Below, piece after piece: positions 17,661 to 26,186 of a DNA stretch of 64,000 nucleotides (positions within the stretch are counted from its first letter, which is position 1; each line of letters begins with the position of its first letter). Origin of the DNA: Cognatishimia coralii (GTDB lineage: Bacteria; Pseudomonadota; Alphaproteobacteria; Rhodobacterales; Rhodobacteraceae). The DNA lies in contig NZ_JBBGAZ010000009.1 of the NCBI RefSeq assembly GCF_037478305.1, forward strand, positions 1 through 64,000, read 5' to 3'. The position numbers and the translations under genes were made by a program. Under the pieces are notes generated by a model. It made no database searches. It had not been told where the DNA came from and saw only the letters and a program-made list of their open reading frames with translations.

Positions 17661-18869
17661 TCAGACGCGTTCGATGATGCTGGCGATCCCCATGCCGCCA
17701 CCCACGCACATACAGATCAAAGCGCGCTTTGCGTTGCGGCGCTCAAGCTCGTCGAGCATCGTAGAGACAAGGCAGGATCCGGTCGCACCCAGAGGGTGCC
17801 CCATGGCAATCGCACCGCCCACGACATTGAGTTTCTCGTCAGGAACTTTGAGGTCATTCTGAAGACGCAGGACTACAGAGGCAAAGGCCTCGTTGATCTC
17901 GACCAAATCGATGTCCTCTGGGGTCAGACCGGCCTTCGCCAAGGCTTTATTAGCAGCCGGACCCGGACCGGTCAGCATGATGGTCGGCTCAGTGGCTGTC
18001 ACCGCAACGGACACAATACGCCCCCGTGGGGTCAAGCCCAGATCCTTGCCGACCTGCTCATTGCCCACCAGCACAATCGCCGCGCCATCCACGATGCCAG
18101 AGCTGTTGCCCGGAGTATGGACGTGGTTGATCTTTTCCACGTCGGCGTATTTGGCCAGAGCTACGGCGTCATAGCCAAAAGCGCCCATCTGTTCAAAACT
18201 GGGACGCAGCCCGCCAAGGATCTGCATATCGGTGTTTGGCTTGATAAAGTCGTCACGCTCCAGAATGACCAAGCCGTTTTCATCCTTCACTGGTACAACA
18301 GAGCGATCAAAATACCCGGCTTCTTGCGCGGCAGCCGCCTTCTTTTGGCTGTTCATCGCCAGTTCGTCCACGTCATCGCGGCTGTAGCCGTCCACGGTTG
18401 CGATCAGATCCGCACCGATGCCTTGCGGCACGAAATTCGTGGCAAAGACGGTTTCTGGATCCTCGGAAAACGGCCCGCCGTCCGAGCCCATCGGCACGCG
18501 GCTCATGCTTTCATAGCCGCCCGCGATGATCAGGTCTTCCCAACCAGACGCCACCCGTGCGGCCGCCGTGTTGAACGTATCCAGCCCGGAGGCACAAAAA
18601 CGGTTCACCTGCGCGCCAGGCACGCTTTCGTCCCAACCGGCTTTTTGAAGAGCCACTTTTGGCAGAACCGCGCCCTGCTCTTGCACAGGGCTCACGCAGC
18701 CCAGCACTATGTCATCGACGCGCGACGTATCCAGATCCAGTCGACTTTGCATTTCGTCCAGCAATGTCGTGACCAAATTGATAGGTTTGACTTCGTTCAA
18801 GGATCCATCCGCTTTCCCCTTGGATCGCGGAGTCCGGATGGCCTCATAGATAAATGCAGCGTCTGTCAT
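17661..18869 (-). CDS. acetyl-CoA acyltransferase (3-ketoacyl-CoA thiolase)
   Basis: A 402-residue degradative thiolase. The acyl-binding Cys is in RFCASGLDT, followed by EINEAFASV, AIAMGHPLGATGSC and the C-terminal CVGGGMG with the second catalytic Cys. This is the FadA/PaaJ type, unlike the SCP2-type thiolase at the start of the window. It is the first gene of the unit thiolase, FadB, acyl-CoA dehydrogenase, CaiB, GMC, DUF4334, TetR. A promoter with a palindromic site lies in the 97 bases upstream. Confidence 0.93.
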   Translation of the reverse strand: MTDAAFIYEAIRTPRSKGKADGSLNEVKPINLVTTLLDEMQSRLDLDTSRVDDIVLGCVSPVQEQGAVLPKVALQKAGWDESVPGAQVNRFCASGLDTFNTAAARVASGWEDLIIAGGYESMSRVPMGSDGGPFSEDPETVFATNFVPQGIGADLIATVDGYSRDDVDELAMNSQKKAAAAQEAGYFDRSVVPVKDENGLVILERDDFIKPNTDMQILGGLRPSFEQMGAFGYDAVALAKYADVEKINHVHTPGNSSGIVDGAAIVLVGNEQVGKDLGLTPRGRIVSVAVTATEPTIMLTGPGPAANKALAKAGLTPEDIDLVEINEAFASVVLRLQNDLKVPDEKLNVVGGAIAMGHPLGATGSCLVSTMLDELERRNAKRALICMCVGGGMGIASIIERV

Positions 18870-18897
18870 ACCTGCGCCTCGCTTGCTTCTTAACTGA

Positions 18898-18917
18898 TCG
18901 CGGGACCTAACCCGCGA
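18898..18917. repeat. GC-rich inverted repeat in the thiolase leader
   Basis: TCGCGGG-N6-CCCGCGA, perfect 7-bp arms, located between the likely promoter (18939-18966) and the thiolase start at 18869. There is no T-run on either side, so it is unlikely to be a terminator. It could be an operator or a leader hairpin. Confidence 0.45.
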
Positions 18918-18938
18918 ATCTAAACATGGTCAAAATGC

Positions 18939-18966
18939 TACAATACTGTCCATTTTTGGACAAAGT
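18939..18966 (-). promoter_or_regulatory. promoter and palindromic operator of the beta-oxidation unit
   Basis: On the minus strand TTGTCC and TAGCAT stand 17 bases apart, a fair sigma-70 pair. The -35 box is overlapped by the perfect palindrome TGTCCA-N4-TGGACA (plus 18947-18962). The half-sites equal those of the 22-bp palindrome at 5144-5165, but the spacer is four bases instead of eight. Repressor binding is inferred. Confidence 0.5.
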
Positions 18967-19845
18967 TTATTTTCGAGTTTGCCCAGGTGACGTCCCGTCG
19001 CTTTTGTCGGAAAACGGCAGGCCATAATGATTTTTGATGAACTTCGGCAGCCCCATCACATAGCGACCCAGAAAATCGTCGGACTGCGCATAGAGACCCC
19101 GCAGCGCATAGGTCAGCCGGATCACACCAGGCGTGTAGCTGCGGGCTTTGCGTTTTTCGATGTCGTTCAAAACCCGCTCTGCTGCCTGCTGCGGCGTGAG
19201 GTAGGGCGTCAGACCCAAAAGCGGGCGCGGCATCCATTTTGATAGGGCTGCGACACCGGGGTGCCCGGTCACGCGCTCTCCCATTTCCGAGGCGATAAAC
19301 CCGAAATAAGCGGCCCCTGCAGTGGCCTCGGTCGCCAGAAGCTCCAGCCGCATGACGCGCATCATCATGTCGACCGCCGCCTTCGACGTGGAATAGGCCG
19401 CGCCAAAGGGAAATGGGATAATCCCGGCAATCGATGACACCGCGAACAGATGACCCCCGCTTTGGATAACCGGCGCCAGGCAAGGCTGCAGGGTCCGGTA
19501 CACCCCAAGCACATTCACATTGATGACGGACTCAAAATCCTTCGGGTCTTGCGCCCAAATCGGATCGATCTTTTCGATCCCAGCGTTCGCGATGGCCACA
19601 TCCAGCCGCCCGTGGTCTGCCAGAACCTGCGCCACGATCTCGCGCATACGCTCCGCGTCACAGACATCGGCCACAGCCTTGGTCAGAGACATTCCGCTCA
19701 GGCTTTCAAGCGCCTCTGCATCCCGTTCCACGGCAATGACATGCGCGCCGCGGCGCATGGCCTCTTCGCTGAGGGCCCGTCCGATCCCGGCCCCCGCGCC
19801 GGTGATCAGAACCACTGCGTTCTTAAAATCTATCCGTTTTGCCAT
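18967..19845 (-). CDS. short-chain dehydrogenase/reductase (SadH-like position)
   Basis: A 292-residue classical SDR. It has VLITGAGAGIGRALSEEA for cofactor binding, ANAGIEKIDP, and the catalytic pair in AAYSTSKAAVDMM. A C-terminal extension of about 50 residues goes beyond the usual 250. The ATG at 19845 follows a strong GGAGG; an upstream in-frame codon at 19866 is less likely. It is third in the unit monooxygenase, hydrolase, SDR, the same order as mymA-lipR-sadH in Mycobacterium tuberculosis. It probably makes or consumes the ketone or aldehyde in that route. Confidence 0.88.
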   Translation of the reverse strand: MAKRIDFKNAVVLITGAGAGIGRALSEEAMRRGAHVIAVERDAEALESLSGMSLTKAVADVCDAERMREIVAQVLADHGRLDVAIANAGIEKIDPIWAQDPKDFESVINVNVLGVYRTLQPCLAPVIQSGGHLFAVSSIAGIIPFPFGAAYSTSKAAVDMMMRVMRLELLATEATAGAAYFGFIASEMGERVTGHPGVAALSKWMPRPLLGLTPYLTPQQAAERVLNDIEKRKARSYTPGVIRLTYALRGLYAQSDDFLGRYVMGLPKFIKNHYGLPFSDKSDGTSPGQTRK

Positions 19846-19862
19846 TTGTCCTCCATGGACCG

Positions 19863-20768
19863 TCACACGTGACGTTTTGCAAAGTCCCCGATCTGGCGAA
19901 TTGTCTGATCCGCTGGTGCAAATTTTCCGTGATAGAAGGTCCAGACATGCGGCAGGTTCTCCTCCTCGTGGAACTCAACCTCTCCGCCTGCATCACGCAG
20001 CATGTCCCGCAAGGCATAGCTGTCGCTGGCGAGCAGCTCATCCTTCGCGACGACCAAAAAGCTGGGTGGGGGCGCATCAAAAGTCCCAAACACGGGCGAA
20101 AGATCAGAGTTTTTCGGATCGTGATCGCCAACATAAGCATCGCGCCCGCGTGTGATCCACCCGATTGGCAACATGATGTCGCTCGCGATGTTCTCGCTGA
20201 AAGACGCCCCTGACATCGACAGATCTCCCCACGGGGATATCGCGACACAAGCCAAGGGTTTCGGAAGCCCAAGCCTCTGCAGGCGCTGCAACAGCGTAAA
20301 GACCAATCCACCGCCAGCGCTGTCACCCATCAGGATGATGTCTTCGCCTGCATAGCCTCGTTCCAGCAACCCTTCGTAGGCGTATTGAGCATCATCAATT
20401 GCTGCAGGATAGGGGTGCTCTGGCGCGAGGCGATAGTCCACCATCGCGGCGCGCAGTCCAACCTCTCCGGCGATCCGAGCCACCATTGCGCCGTGGCTGA
20501 TCTCATCGCCAAGCGTAAAGCCTCCGCCATGAAGATAGAGGATCACCTTCTTGGCCGATGCGGCCTGCATGCTGCACCACAGGATGTCGACAGATCCGGA
20601 ACCGGACACCAAGCGATCCGGCGCGAAACTCATGTCGCGCGATGCCGGGAACATGGTCTTGGCATAAAGCCCCGCCGTCCAGCGCAGCTTTCGTTGATCG
20701 CGTAGAAAGGCCATCAGGGGCTTGGTGCCATAGCGCAGATGCGCGTTTACGAACCTGCGCGACAACAT
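19863..20768 (-). CDS. alpha/beta hydrolase, hormone-sensitive lipase family
   Basis: A 301-residue carboxylesterase of bacterial lipase family IV. It has the oxyanion motif HGGGFTLGD, the nucleophile elbow GDSAGGG, DELLASDS with the likely acid residue and a C-terminal His in ENLPHVWTFYHG. The frame is open far upstream within the monooxygenase gene, but homology starts at the ATG at 20768, one base after that gene's stop codon. It would hydrolyse the ester or lactone made by the monooxygenase. The pairing strongly suggests ketone to ester to acid plus alcohol. Confidence 0.9.
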   Translation of the reverse strand: MLSRRFVNAHLRYGTKPLMAFLRDQRKLRWTAGLYAKTMFPASRDMSFAPDRLVSGSGSVDILWCSMQAASAKKVILYLHGGGFTLGDEISHGAMVARIAGEVGLRAAMVDYRLAPEHPYPAAIDDAQYAYEGLLERGYAGEDIILMGDSAGGGLVFTLLQRLQRLGLPKPLACVAISPWGDLSMSGASFSENIASDIMLPIGWITRGRDAYVGDHDPKNSDLSPVFGTFDAPPPSFLVVAKDELLASDSYALRDMLRDAGGEVEFHEEENLPHVWTFYHGKFAPADQTIRQIGDFAKRHV

Positions 20769-20769
20769 C

Positions 20770-22236
20770 CTAGGCCACCTTGTCTTTCGGTGCCGAGGCC
20801 ACCAGTTCAGACGGATCCGGCTTTTCCGTGATCCGCAGGAACTCGTCCCAGTCATAGGGGAAGATCGTAGGCTGCCCGGAGGCATCCAGATACCAGCTTT
20901 GACAGCCGCCAACCCAGACCGTGTCTTTCACGCCTGCGGAAATGTAATTGGCAAACTCCTCAACCGCTTTTGACGTTGGCTCGATTGCGTCGGTTTCCCC
21001 ATTACGCCACATATCAATGAGCTGCATCACATAGCCCATCTGGCGTTCCGCAATCCCAATGATCGTGTTGTTGCCAATTGGCGTACCTGGCCCCAGCATC
21101 AAGACGAAATTCGGGAAATGTTCCAACAAGACGCCACGGTGCGTGCGATACTGCCCCGCGCCCCAACTGTCTTCGATGCGATGACCGTCTCGGCCGACAA
21201 GGTTCATCGGGCGCATATAGTTGAAGTTGTGAAACCCCGTGGAATAGATCAGCACATCCAATTCGTGCAACCTGCCATCCTTAGTGCGGATGCCACCGCT
21301 TTCGATCTTTTCAATGCCTTCGGTGATCAGATGCGCATTGGGTTTTTGAATGGCCCCATAGAAGCTCGTATTGATCACAAGCCGTTTGCAGCCCACCTCA
21401 TAATCGGGCCTTAGCTTGGACCTGAGATCTCTGTCGCGAATACGCAAAAGGTGGCCCTTGCAAAGAATATTCATCACCTGATTGGGCAGCCATTTTCCGA
21501 CCGTCGCATTGATGAACACATTCTGAACCAGCCACCGATAGGCGGCTTTCCAACCCTGCATCCGCTCGGGCTTGCGCTGCCAGCGCCTGCGCAGCCATTC
21601 TGGGAAGCGAATGTTAGGAACAGGCGCCACCCATTGCGGCGTGCGTTGAAAGACCGAGACCTCGTTGCCGCCTTTGATCAACTCCGGGATCACCTGATGC
21701 GCGGTGGACCCGGTGCCGATCACGCCAATCCGCTTGCCTGTCAGGTCAACATCATGCCGCCACCGTGCCGTGTGCCAATGCGCTCCCGCAAAGTCGTCCT
21801 TGCCGTCAATCTCGGGCCATTTGGGATGGTGCAAAATCCCTGTCGCCGAGATCACAAGATCCACCGCAAACGTGTCGCCCTTGCTGGTTTCGACGTGCCA
21901 TTTACCGTCATCCCCATAGACACAAGAGGTCACCGCCTCGCCGAAACGCGCATTGTCCGTAACGCCATATTTGCGGCCGACATGTTCCATGTATTCCTGT
22001 AGCTCGCCGCCAAACGCGAGGTGATGCGTCCAGACATAGGGCTCGAAGGAATAGCAATAATGCGGGGCAGGAATATCACAGGCGATCCCGGGGTAGGTGT
22101 TCTCACGCCATGTTCCCCCGACCTTGTCGGCTTTTTCGATCAACGTGAGATCTGTGATCCCCGCTTCGCGCAGCTTGATATAGACAAGCATGCCCGTCGC
22201 ACCGGCACCAATGATCAAGACAGAGGGTTGACGCAT
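20770..22236 (-). CDS. Baeyer-Villiger-type flavin monooxygenase
   Basis: A 488-residue class B flavoprotein monooxygenase, FAD and NADPH dependent. It has the N-terminal Rossmann motif IIGAGATGMLVYIKLREAG, GTWRENTYPGIACDIPA, the BVMO fingerprint FAGAHWHTARW (family FxGxxxHxxxW) and the second nucleotide-binding site VIGTGSTAHQVIPEL. It is nearest in style to MymA/EthA/AlmA-like enzymes that insert oxygen next to a carbonyl or act on long-chain substrates. It heads a three-gene unit with a hydrolase and an SDR, under a promoter that overlaps a palindrome at 22272-22295. Confidence 0.9.
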   Translation of the reverse strand: MRQPSVLIIGAGATGMLVYIKLREAGITDLTLIEKADKVGGTWRENTYPGIACDIPAPHYCYSFEPYVWTHHLAFGGELQEYMEHVGRKYGVTDNARFGEAVTSCVYGDDGKWHVETSKGDTFAVDLVISATGILHHPKWPEIDGKDDFAGAHWHTARWRHDVDLTGKRIGVIGTGSTAHQVIPELIKGGNEVSVFQRTPQWVAPVPNIRFPEWLRRRWQRKPERMQGWKAAYRWLVQNVFINATVGKWLPNQVMNILCKGHLLRIRDRDLRSKLRPDYEVGCKRLVINTSFYGAIQKPNAHLITEGIEKIESGGIRTKDGRLHELDVLIYSTGFHNFNYMRPMNLVGRDGHRIEDSWGAGQYRTHRGVLLEHFPNFVLMLGPGTPIGNNTIIGIAERQMGYVMQLIDMWRNGETDAIEPTSKAVEEFANYISAGVKDTVWVGGCQSWYLDASGQPTIFPYDWDEFLRITEKPDPSELVASAPKDKVA

Positions 22237-22271
22237 CGCCTCTTAGCTCCGAAGAAATACATTAATGAACA

Positions 22272-22300
22272 AAACACTACACTGCTGTAGTATTTGTCAA
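22272..22300 (-). promoter_or_regulatory. promoter with palindromic operator for the monooxygenase unit
   Basis: Read on the minus strand, a perfect TTGACA box (plus 22295-22300) is followed by the imperfect palindrome AAACACTACA-CTGC-TGTAGTATTT (plus 22272-22295). It fills the spacer and reaches the likely -10 area. A repressor bound here would block RNA polymerase. Size and symmetry fit a TetR-type site. The regulator is not proven; the TetR at 10291-10899 is the nearest candidate. Confidence 0.55.
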
Positions 22301-22329
22301 TGGTTTTCCGGACCAAAAGGCGAATGCCC

Positions 22330-23292
22330 CTACGTCGTTGCGCCTTGGCTTTCGTGACCACGCGCCACCAAACAGAGCCAGTCATGCGCAATCGTCGCCG
22401 CAGCAATCGCAGTTATTTCCGCGTGATCATAGGCCGGCGCGACCTCGACCAAATCCATGCCGACCAAATTCAGCCCCTCCAGACCACGCATCAACTCTAG
22501 CGCCTGCCATGACGCCAGACCACCCGCGACAGGCGTCCCCGTCCCGGGGGCAAAGGCCGGGTCCAGACAATCGATGTCAAAGGAAATATAGACCGGTCGG
22601 TCTCCGGCTCGAGACCTTAGCACGTCAAGCGCAGCATCGACGCCATGTCTGTGGACCCATGGCGCGGTTAATTTCTTAATACCAACATCCGCGTCATTGT
22701 GGGTACGTATCCCAACCTGCGTCGAGGAGGCTGCATCCACGATCCCCTCGCTGACCCCACGCGCGAACATCGTGCCGTGGTCGAGGCGCGAGCCGTCGTC
22801 CTCCCACGTATCGCAATGCGCGTCGAATTGGATCAATGTCAAAGGACCATGGTGTTTGGCGTGCGCCTTCAGCAACGGGTAGGACACAAAATGGTCGCCC
22901 CCAAGGCTTAACAACTTGGTACCCTGCTCCAAAATCTGATCGGCATGCGCCTCGATAGCCTCTGCGATCGAGCCCGGATGATGCGGATCCAAAGCGCAGT
23001 CTCCGTAGTCGACGACCGACAGCATATCAAAGGGATCGAACCCAAAGGGAAACGCCTTAAGCTCTGCCAATTGCACAGAGGCCGCGCGAATGGCGCGGGG
23101 GCCAAGGCGGCAGCCAGGCCGATAGGTGACCGCGCAATCATAGGGGATGCCCGTGACGGCAACATTCACACCCGACAGGTCTCGAGAATAACGGCGACGC
23201 AGGAAGCTGGTCACACCGCCATAGGTCATCTCGTGCCACCGCCCCATATTGCTGTCTGAACGGAATGCGAAATCGCCGTCTTGTTCGCTCAT
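22330..23292 (-). CDS. speB: agmatinase / ureohydrolase
   Basis: Mn-dependent hydrolase of 320 residues, most likely splitting agmatine to putrescine and urea. All ureohydrolase metal motifs are present: GGDHFV, FDAHCDTWED and SFDIDCLDPAFAPGTG. The neighbours (putrescine transport and gamma-glutamylation genes) favour agmatine, although guanidino acids are possible for this branch. Its start overlaps the stop of the amidotransferase gene by four bases. It is the last gene of the minus-strand polyamine unit that begins with potF. Confidence 0.88.
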   Translation of the reverse strand: MSEQDGDFAFRSDSNMGRWHEMTYGGVTSFLRRRYSRDLSGVNVAVTGIPYDCAVTYRPGCRLGPRAIRAASVQLAELKAFPFGFDPFDMLSVVDYGDCALDPHHPGSIAEAIEAHADQILEQGTKLLSLGGDHFVSYPLLKAHAKHHGPLTLIQFDAHCDTWEDDGSRLDHGTMFARGVSEGIVDAASSTQVGIRTHNDADVGIKKLTAPWVHRHGVDAALDVLRSRAGDRPVYISFDIDCLDPAFAPGTGTPVAGGLASWQALELMRGLEGLNLVGMDLVEVAPAYDHAEITAIAAATIAHDWLCLVARGHESQGATT

Positions 23293-24016
23293 GACCCAGC
23301 CCTCGTTTCCTGTTCCAGCAATAGGGATTTCAGCACTCTTACCAAATCCGCAGCCGTGTCTGCGCGGTCATAAGACGCCTCGGCGGCCTCGGCTTCGGCC
23401 TGCGAGAACACCTGACCCGCGCGCAGCTTTGCAAGATCTCGCAAATAGGGCTCTCGGAACTCCGGATGGCCCTGCACCGTCAGTGCAAAGCCCGGATAGT
23501 ACAGAGCCGCATTCTCGCAAAACTCGGAACGCGCCACCCGCTGCGCCCCTTGCGGAATATCTACGACCTGATCCTGGTGAAACGCAGACAAGGTCATGAT
23601 GGGCTGGTCCGAGGTATCTTCAAGCGGCCCCTCAGATTGGTAGTCATGCAACCCAAGCCCCCAGCCTTTGTCGGATTTCCGAACCTCGCCCCCAAGGCCT
23701 GCGCGATAATCTGATGCCCGAAACAGATGCCAAACATCGGCTGTCCTGCTGCACGGCAAGACCGAATGAAATCCTCTAGAGGCGCAATCCACGGATGGTC
23801 TTCATAAGCTCCGAACTTTGATCCCGTGATGACCCAAAGATCGTGCTCCCTGGGTGAGGACGGGATCTGCCCATCCAGAACCGCATAGTCCGAGAAATCT
23901 GCGTCCAACTCAGCCAGCCAAGCGGCGACCATAGCGGGATAGTTCGAATAACGACCCGCCAATTCTTCAGGGGGCCGCCCCGTTTCCAGAACTCCGATAG
24001 ACAGGCGCTTTGTCAT
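23289..24016 (-). pseudogene. class I glutamine amidotransferase (PuuD-like), frameshifted
   Basis: The gene reads in two overlapping frames. The first runs from the ATG at 24016 (GAGGG upstream) through PMFGICFGHQIIAQALG, containing the nucleophile Cys. The second resumes with LGGEVRKSDKGWGLGLHDYQ and continues past VQGHPEF (catalytic His) to the stop at 23289. The break lies at a run of five C on the plus strand (23689-23693); a sixth base would join the two frames into one 242-residue protein. Either this is a real inactivating deletion in a homopolymer or a sequencing error. In the polyamine pathway such enzymes hydrolyse gamma-glutamyl-GABA, or close relatives. The position between a glutamine-synthetase-like gene and agmatinase fits. 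Confidence 0.75.
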
Positions 24017-24026
24017 AGTCACACCC

Positions 24027-25373
24027 TCATAGCCTCGACAAATAGGCGCTGTATTCCACCGGAGAGATCACCGTGGTCAGCTCAGCGATCTCTTCGCGGC
24101 GCACGATGGCATAAAGATCCCGGAACGCCTGCCCAAAGACATCTGCCGCAACCTCAGACTGTGCAAACCGCTCGACAGCCGTCGACCAGTCATGGGTCAG
24201 CAGTGGTTGCGGTTTCGCATCTGGGTGGTCAATCTGAAGCTGAAGATCGGGTTGGTGTTCAAGCCCGTAGAGGATGCCACCCAGAATCGCTGCCAAGGCG
24301 AGGTAGGGGTTCACATCGGCACCGGAAATCCGATGTTCCAGCCGCGCCGCTTTGCCAGAGGTTTCCGGAAGCCGGATTGCAGCCGCGCGGTGATCAAAGC
24401 CCCATTCAGGTGCGGATGGCGCGAAGCTCTTTGGCTGGAAGCGACGGTAAGAATTCAGATGCGGTGCAAAGACCGCCTGCAGGTCGCGCATTGTGGCCAG
24501 GGTTCCGGCAATCGCATGACGCATCGGGTCTGACAGGTCACCGGGGGTCTCTGCTGCCAGCACATTTGTGCCCGCCTCATCCACCAAAGACACATGCGCA
24601 TGCATGCCATTGCCAGGATGCTGCGCATAGGGTTTCGCCATAAAGGTGGCCTCATACCCATGTTTGGACGCCACCATGCGCACCAACCGACGGAACAACA
24701 ACGCTGTATCCGCAGCGGCTAAGACATCGTCCGTGTGGTGGAAATTGATTTCAAACTGACCGGGCCCGTATTCCGCAATCAATGTGTCGGTCGGCAGGCC
24801 TTGCTGCAGAGCGGCCTCTTTGATCTCTTCGAGCATCGCCGAATGACGCCCCAAAACCTCAAGATCGTAGTTCTGAGCTTCAGGCAAACGGTCTGGCGGC
24901 TCTGGCGCGTCCGACGCTGCGCCACGCGCTTTCACGATGTAAAATTCCAATTCTGTTGCAACGACAGGCTTCAAACCGCGCGCGGCGAAACGATCTACAA
25001 CTTTGCGCAGAAGCTCTCTGGTCGACGACTCGCCGATCTCGTCCGAGGCGTCCTTCATTTCCACCAAGACCTGCGCCACATTGCCGTCGGCCCATGGCAC
25101 GGGCGCCAAAGTGCTCGCAATGGGCGTCAAAATCCCATCCGGATCTCCGACAACGATCCCCTGCCCTGTTGCTTCGACTTCCCAACCAAGGATGCAAGGC
25201 GTGTATGTCGAAATCGGCAACCGCGCGGCCCCAGAGGTCAGCTTGCCGATATCCTCGCCGGGCAACCACTTGCCGCGCAAAATCGCGTTGATGTCACACA
25301 GCATTAGCTCGACGCGATCAGGCGTGCCGTGTTGGGCGCAGTAGTCCTGCCAGATCTTTTCAAAGTCGCTCAC
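24027..25373 (-). CDS. glutamine synthetase family protein (gamma-glutamylputrescine synthetase-like)
   Basis: A 448-residue type I glutamine-synthetase-fold ligase. It has VATELEFYIVK, EYGPGQFEINFHHTDD, FMAKPYAQHPGNGMHAHVSL and RLEHRISGADVNPYLALAAI. Features and context match PuuA, which glutamylates putrescine with ATP. It is the fifth gene of potF-potG-potH-potI-puuA-like-amidotransferase-speB. A second homologue of similar length lies at 30253-31635 in the other arm. The two are clearly diverged paralogues and may differ in amine specificity. Confidence 0.88.
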   Translation of the reverse strand: MSDFEKIWQDYCAQHGTPDRVELMLCDINAILRGKWLPGEDIGKLTSGAARLPISTYTPCILGWEVEATGQGIVVGDPDGILTPIASTLAPVPWADGNVAQVLVEMKDASDEIGESSTRELLRKVVDRFAARGLKPVVATELEFYIVKARGAASDAPEPPDRLPEAQNYDLEVLGRHSAMLEEIKEAALQQGLPTDTLIAEYGPGQFEINFHHTDDVLAAADTALLFRRLVRMVASKHGYEATFMAKPYAQHPGNGMHAHVSLVDEAGTNVLAAETPGDLSDPMRHAIAGTLATMRDLQAVFAPHLNSYRRFQPKSFAPSAPEWGFDHRAAAIRLPETSGKAARLEHRISGADVNPYLALAAILGGILYGLEHQPDLQLQIDHPDAKPQPLLTHDWSTAVERFAQSEVAADVFGQAFRDLYAIVRREEIAELTTVISPVEYSAYLSRL

Positions 25374-25382
25374 GGGTACCCT

Positions 25383-26186
25383 CTATGTTTTGCTGTCGAG
25401 ATCACGCTGCAGGGCGGCGCGTTTGGAAATAAGAGATGCGGAGATCACGCCGGTGGCCACGATGGCGATCAGGATCGTGGACAGCGCATTGATTTCGGGG
25501 CTGACACCCAGGCGGATCGACGACCAAATCTTGATCGGGAGTGTCGTGGCGGACGGGCCAGAGGTAAAGCTCGCGATCACCAGATCGTCCAGCGATAGGG
25601 TGAAAGCCAACAGCCAGCCAGAGATGACGGCGGGGGCAATCACGGGCAGAGTGACAAGCCGAAAGGCCTCAAACGGCGTACATCCTAGGTCCAGCGCGGC
25701 TTCTTCGAGCGATTGATCAAAGCTTGCCAAACGCGCCGAAACCACCACAGAGACAAAGCACATAGAAAACGTCGTGTGCGCCAGAACAATCGTCAAAACA
25801 CCGCGGTCCAGCCCGAGCGAGATAAACAGCAACAGCAACGAAAGCCCGGTGATGACTTCGGGCATCACGAGCGGCGCATAGATCATTCCAGAAAACAGCG
25901 TCCGCCCCGGAAACCGCCCTGCCCTGACCAGAACATAGGCGGCCATAGTACCCAGAACCGTAGCCAATAAAGACGAGAAAATCGCCACGCGTAGGGTCAC
26001 ATAGGCCGCATCCAGAAAGGCCTCGTTGCGGAACAGCTCGCCATACCATTTGGTCGAGAACCCCGCCCAAACGGTGACCAGTTTTGACTCGTTGAAGCTA
26101 TAGATCACAAGGATCAGCATCGGCAGATAAAGAAACGCGAAACCAATCGTCAGAGAGGTCGCGTTGAACCAGCTAAACCGCCTCAT
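25383..26186 (-). CDS. potI: polyamine ABC transporter permease, PotI type
   Basis: Inner-membrane permease of 267 residues with about six membrane segments. It carries the binding-protein-dependent transport signature EEAALDLGCTPFEAFRLVTLPVIAP (the EAA loop, about residues 160-185) that docks on the ATPase. With the PotH-type permease it forms the channel. Its start overlaps the potH stop by four bases. It is fourth in the unit, right before the PuuA-like gene. Confidence 0.9.
   Translation of the reverse strand: MRRFSWFNATSLTIGFAFLYLPMLILVIYSFNESKLVTVWAGFSTKWYGELFRNEAFLDAAYVTLRVAIFSSLLATVLGTMAAYVLVRAGRFPGRTLFSGMIYAPLVMPEVITGLSLLLLFISLGLDRGVLTIVLAHTTFSMCFVSVVVSARLASFDQSLEEAALDLGCTPFEAFRLVTLPVIAPAVISGWLLAFTLSLDDLVIASFTSGPSATTLPIKIWSSIRLGVSPEINALSTILIAIVATGVISASLISKRAALQRDLDSKT

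Noticed and set aside
17286..18893. A 535-codon open frame on the plus strand
   Set aside because: Antisense to the FadA and FadB-type genes with intact catalytic motifs; no ribosome site or domain.
18898..18917. TCGCGGG/CCCGCGA inverted repeat as a terminator for the SDR gene
   Set aside because: No T-run follows on the minus strand and it lies after the likely promoter of the thiolase unit, so a leader or operator role is more plausible.
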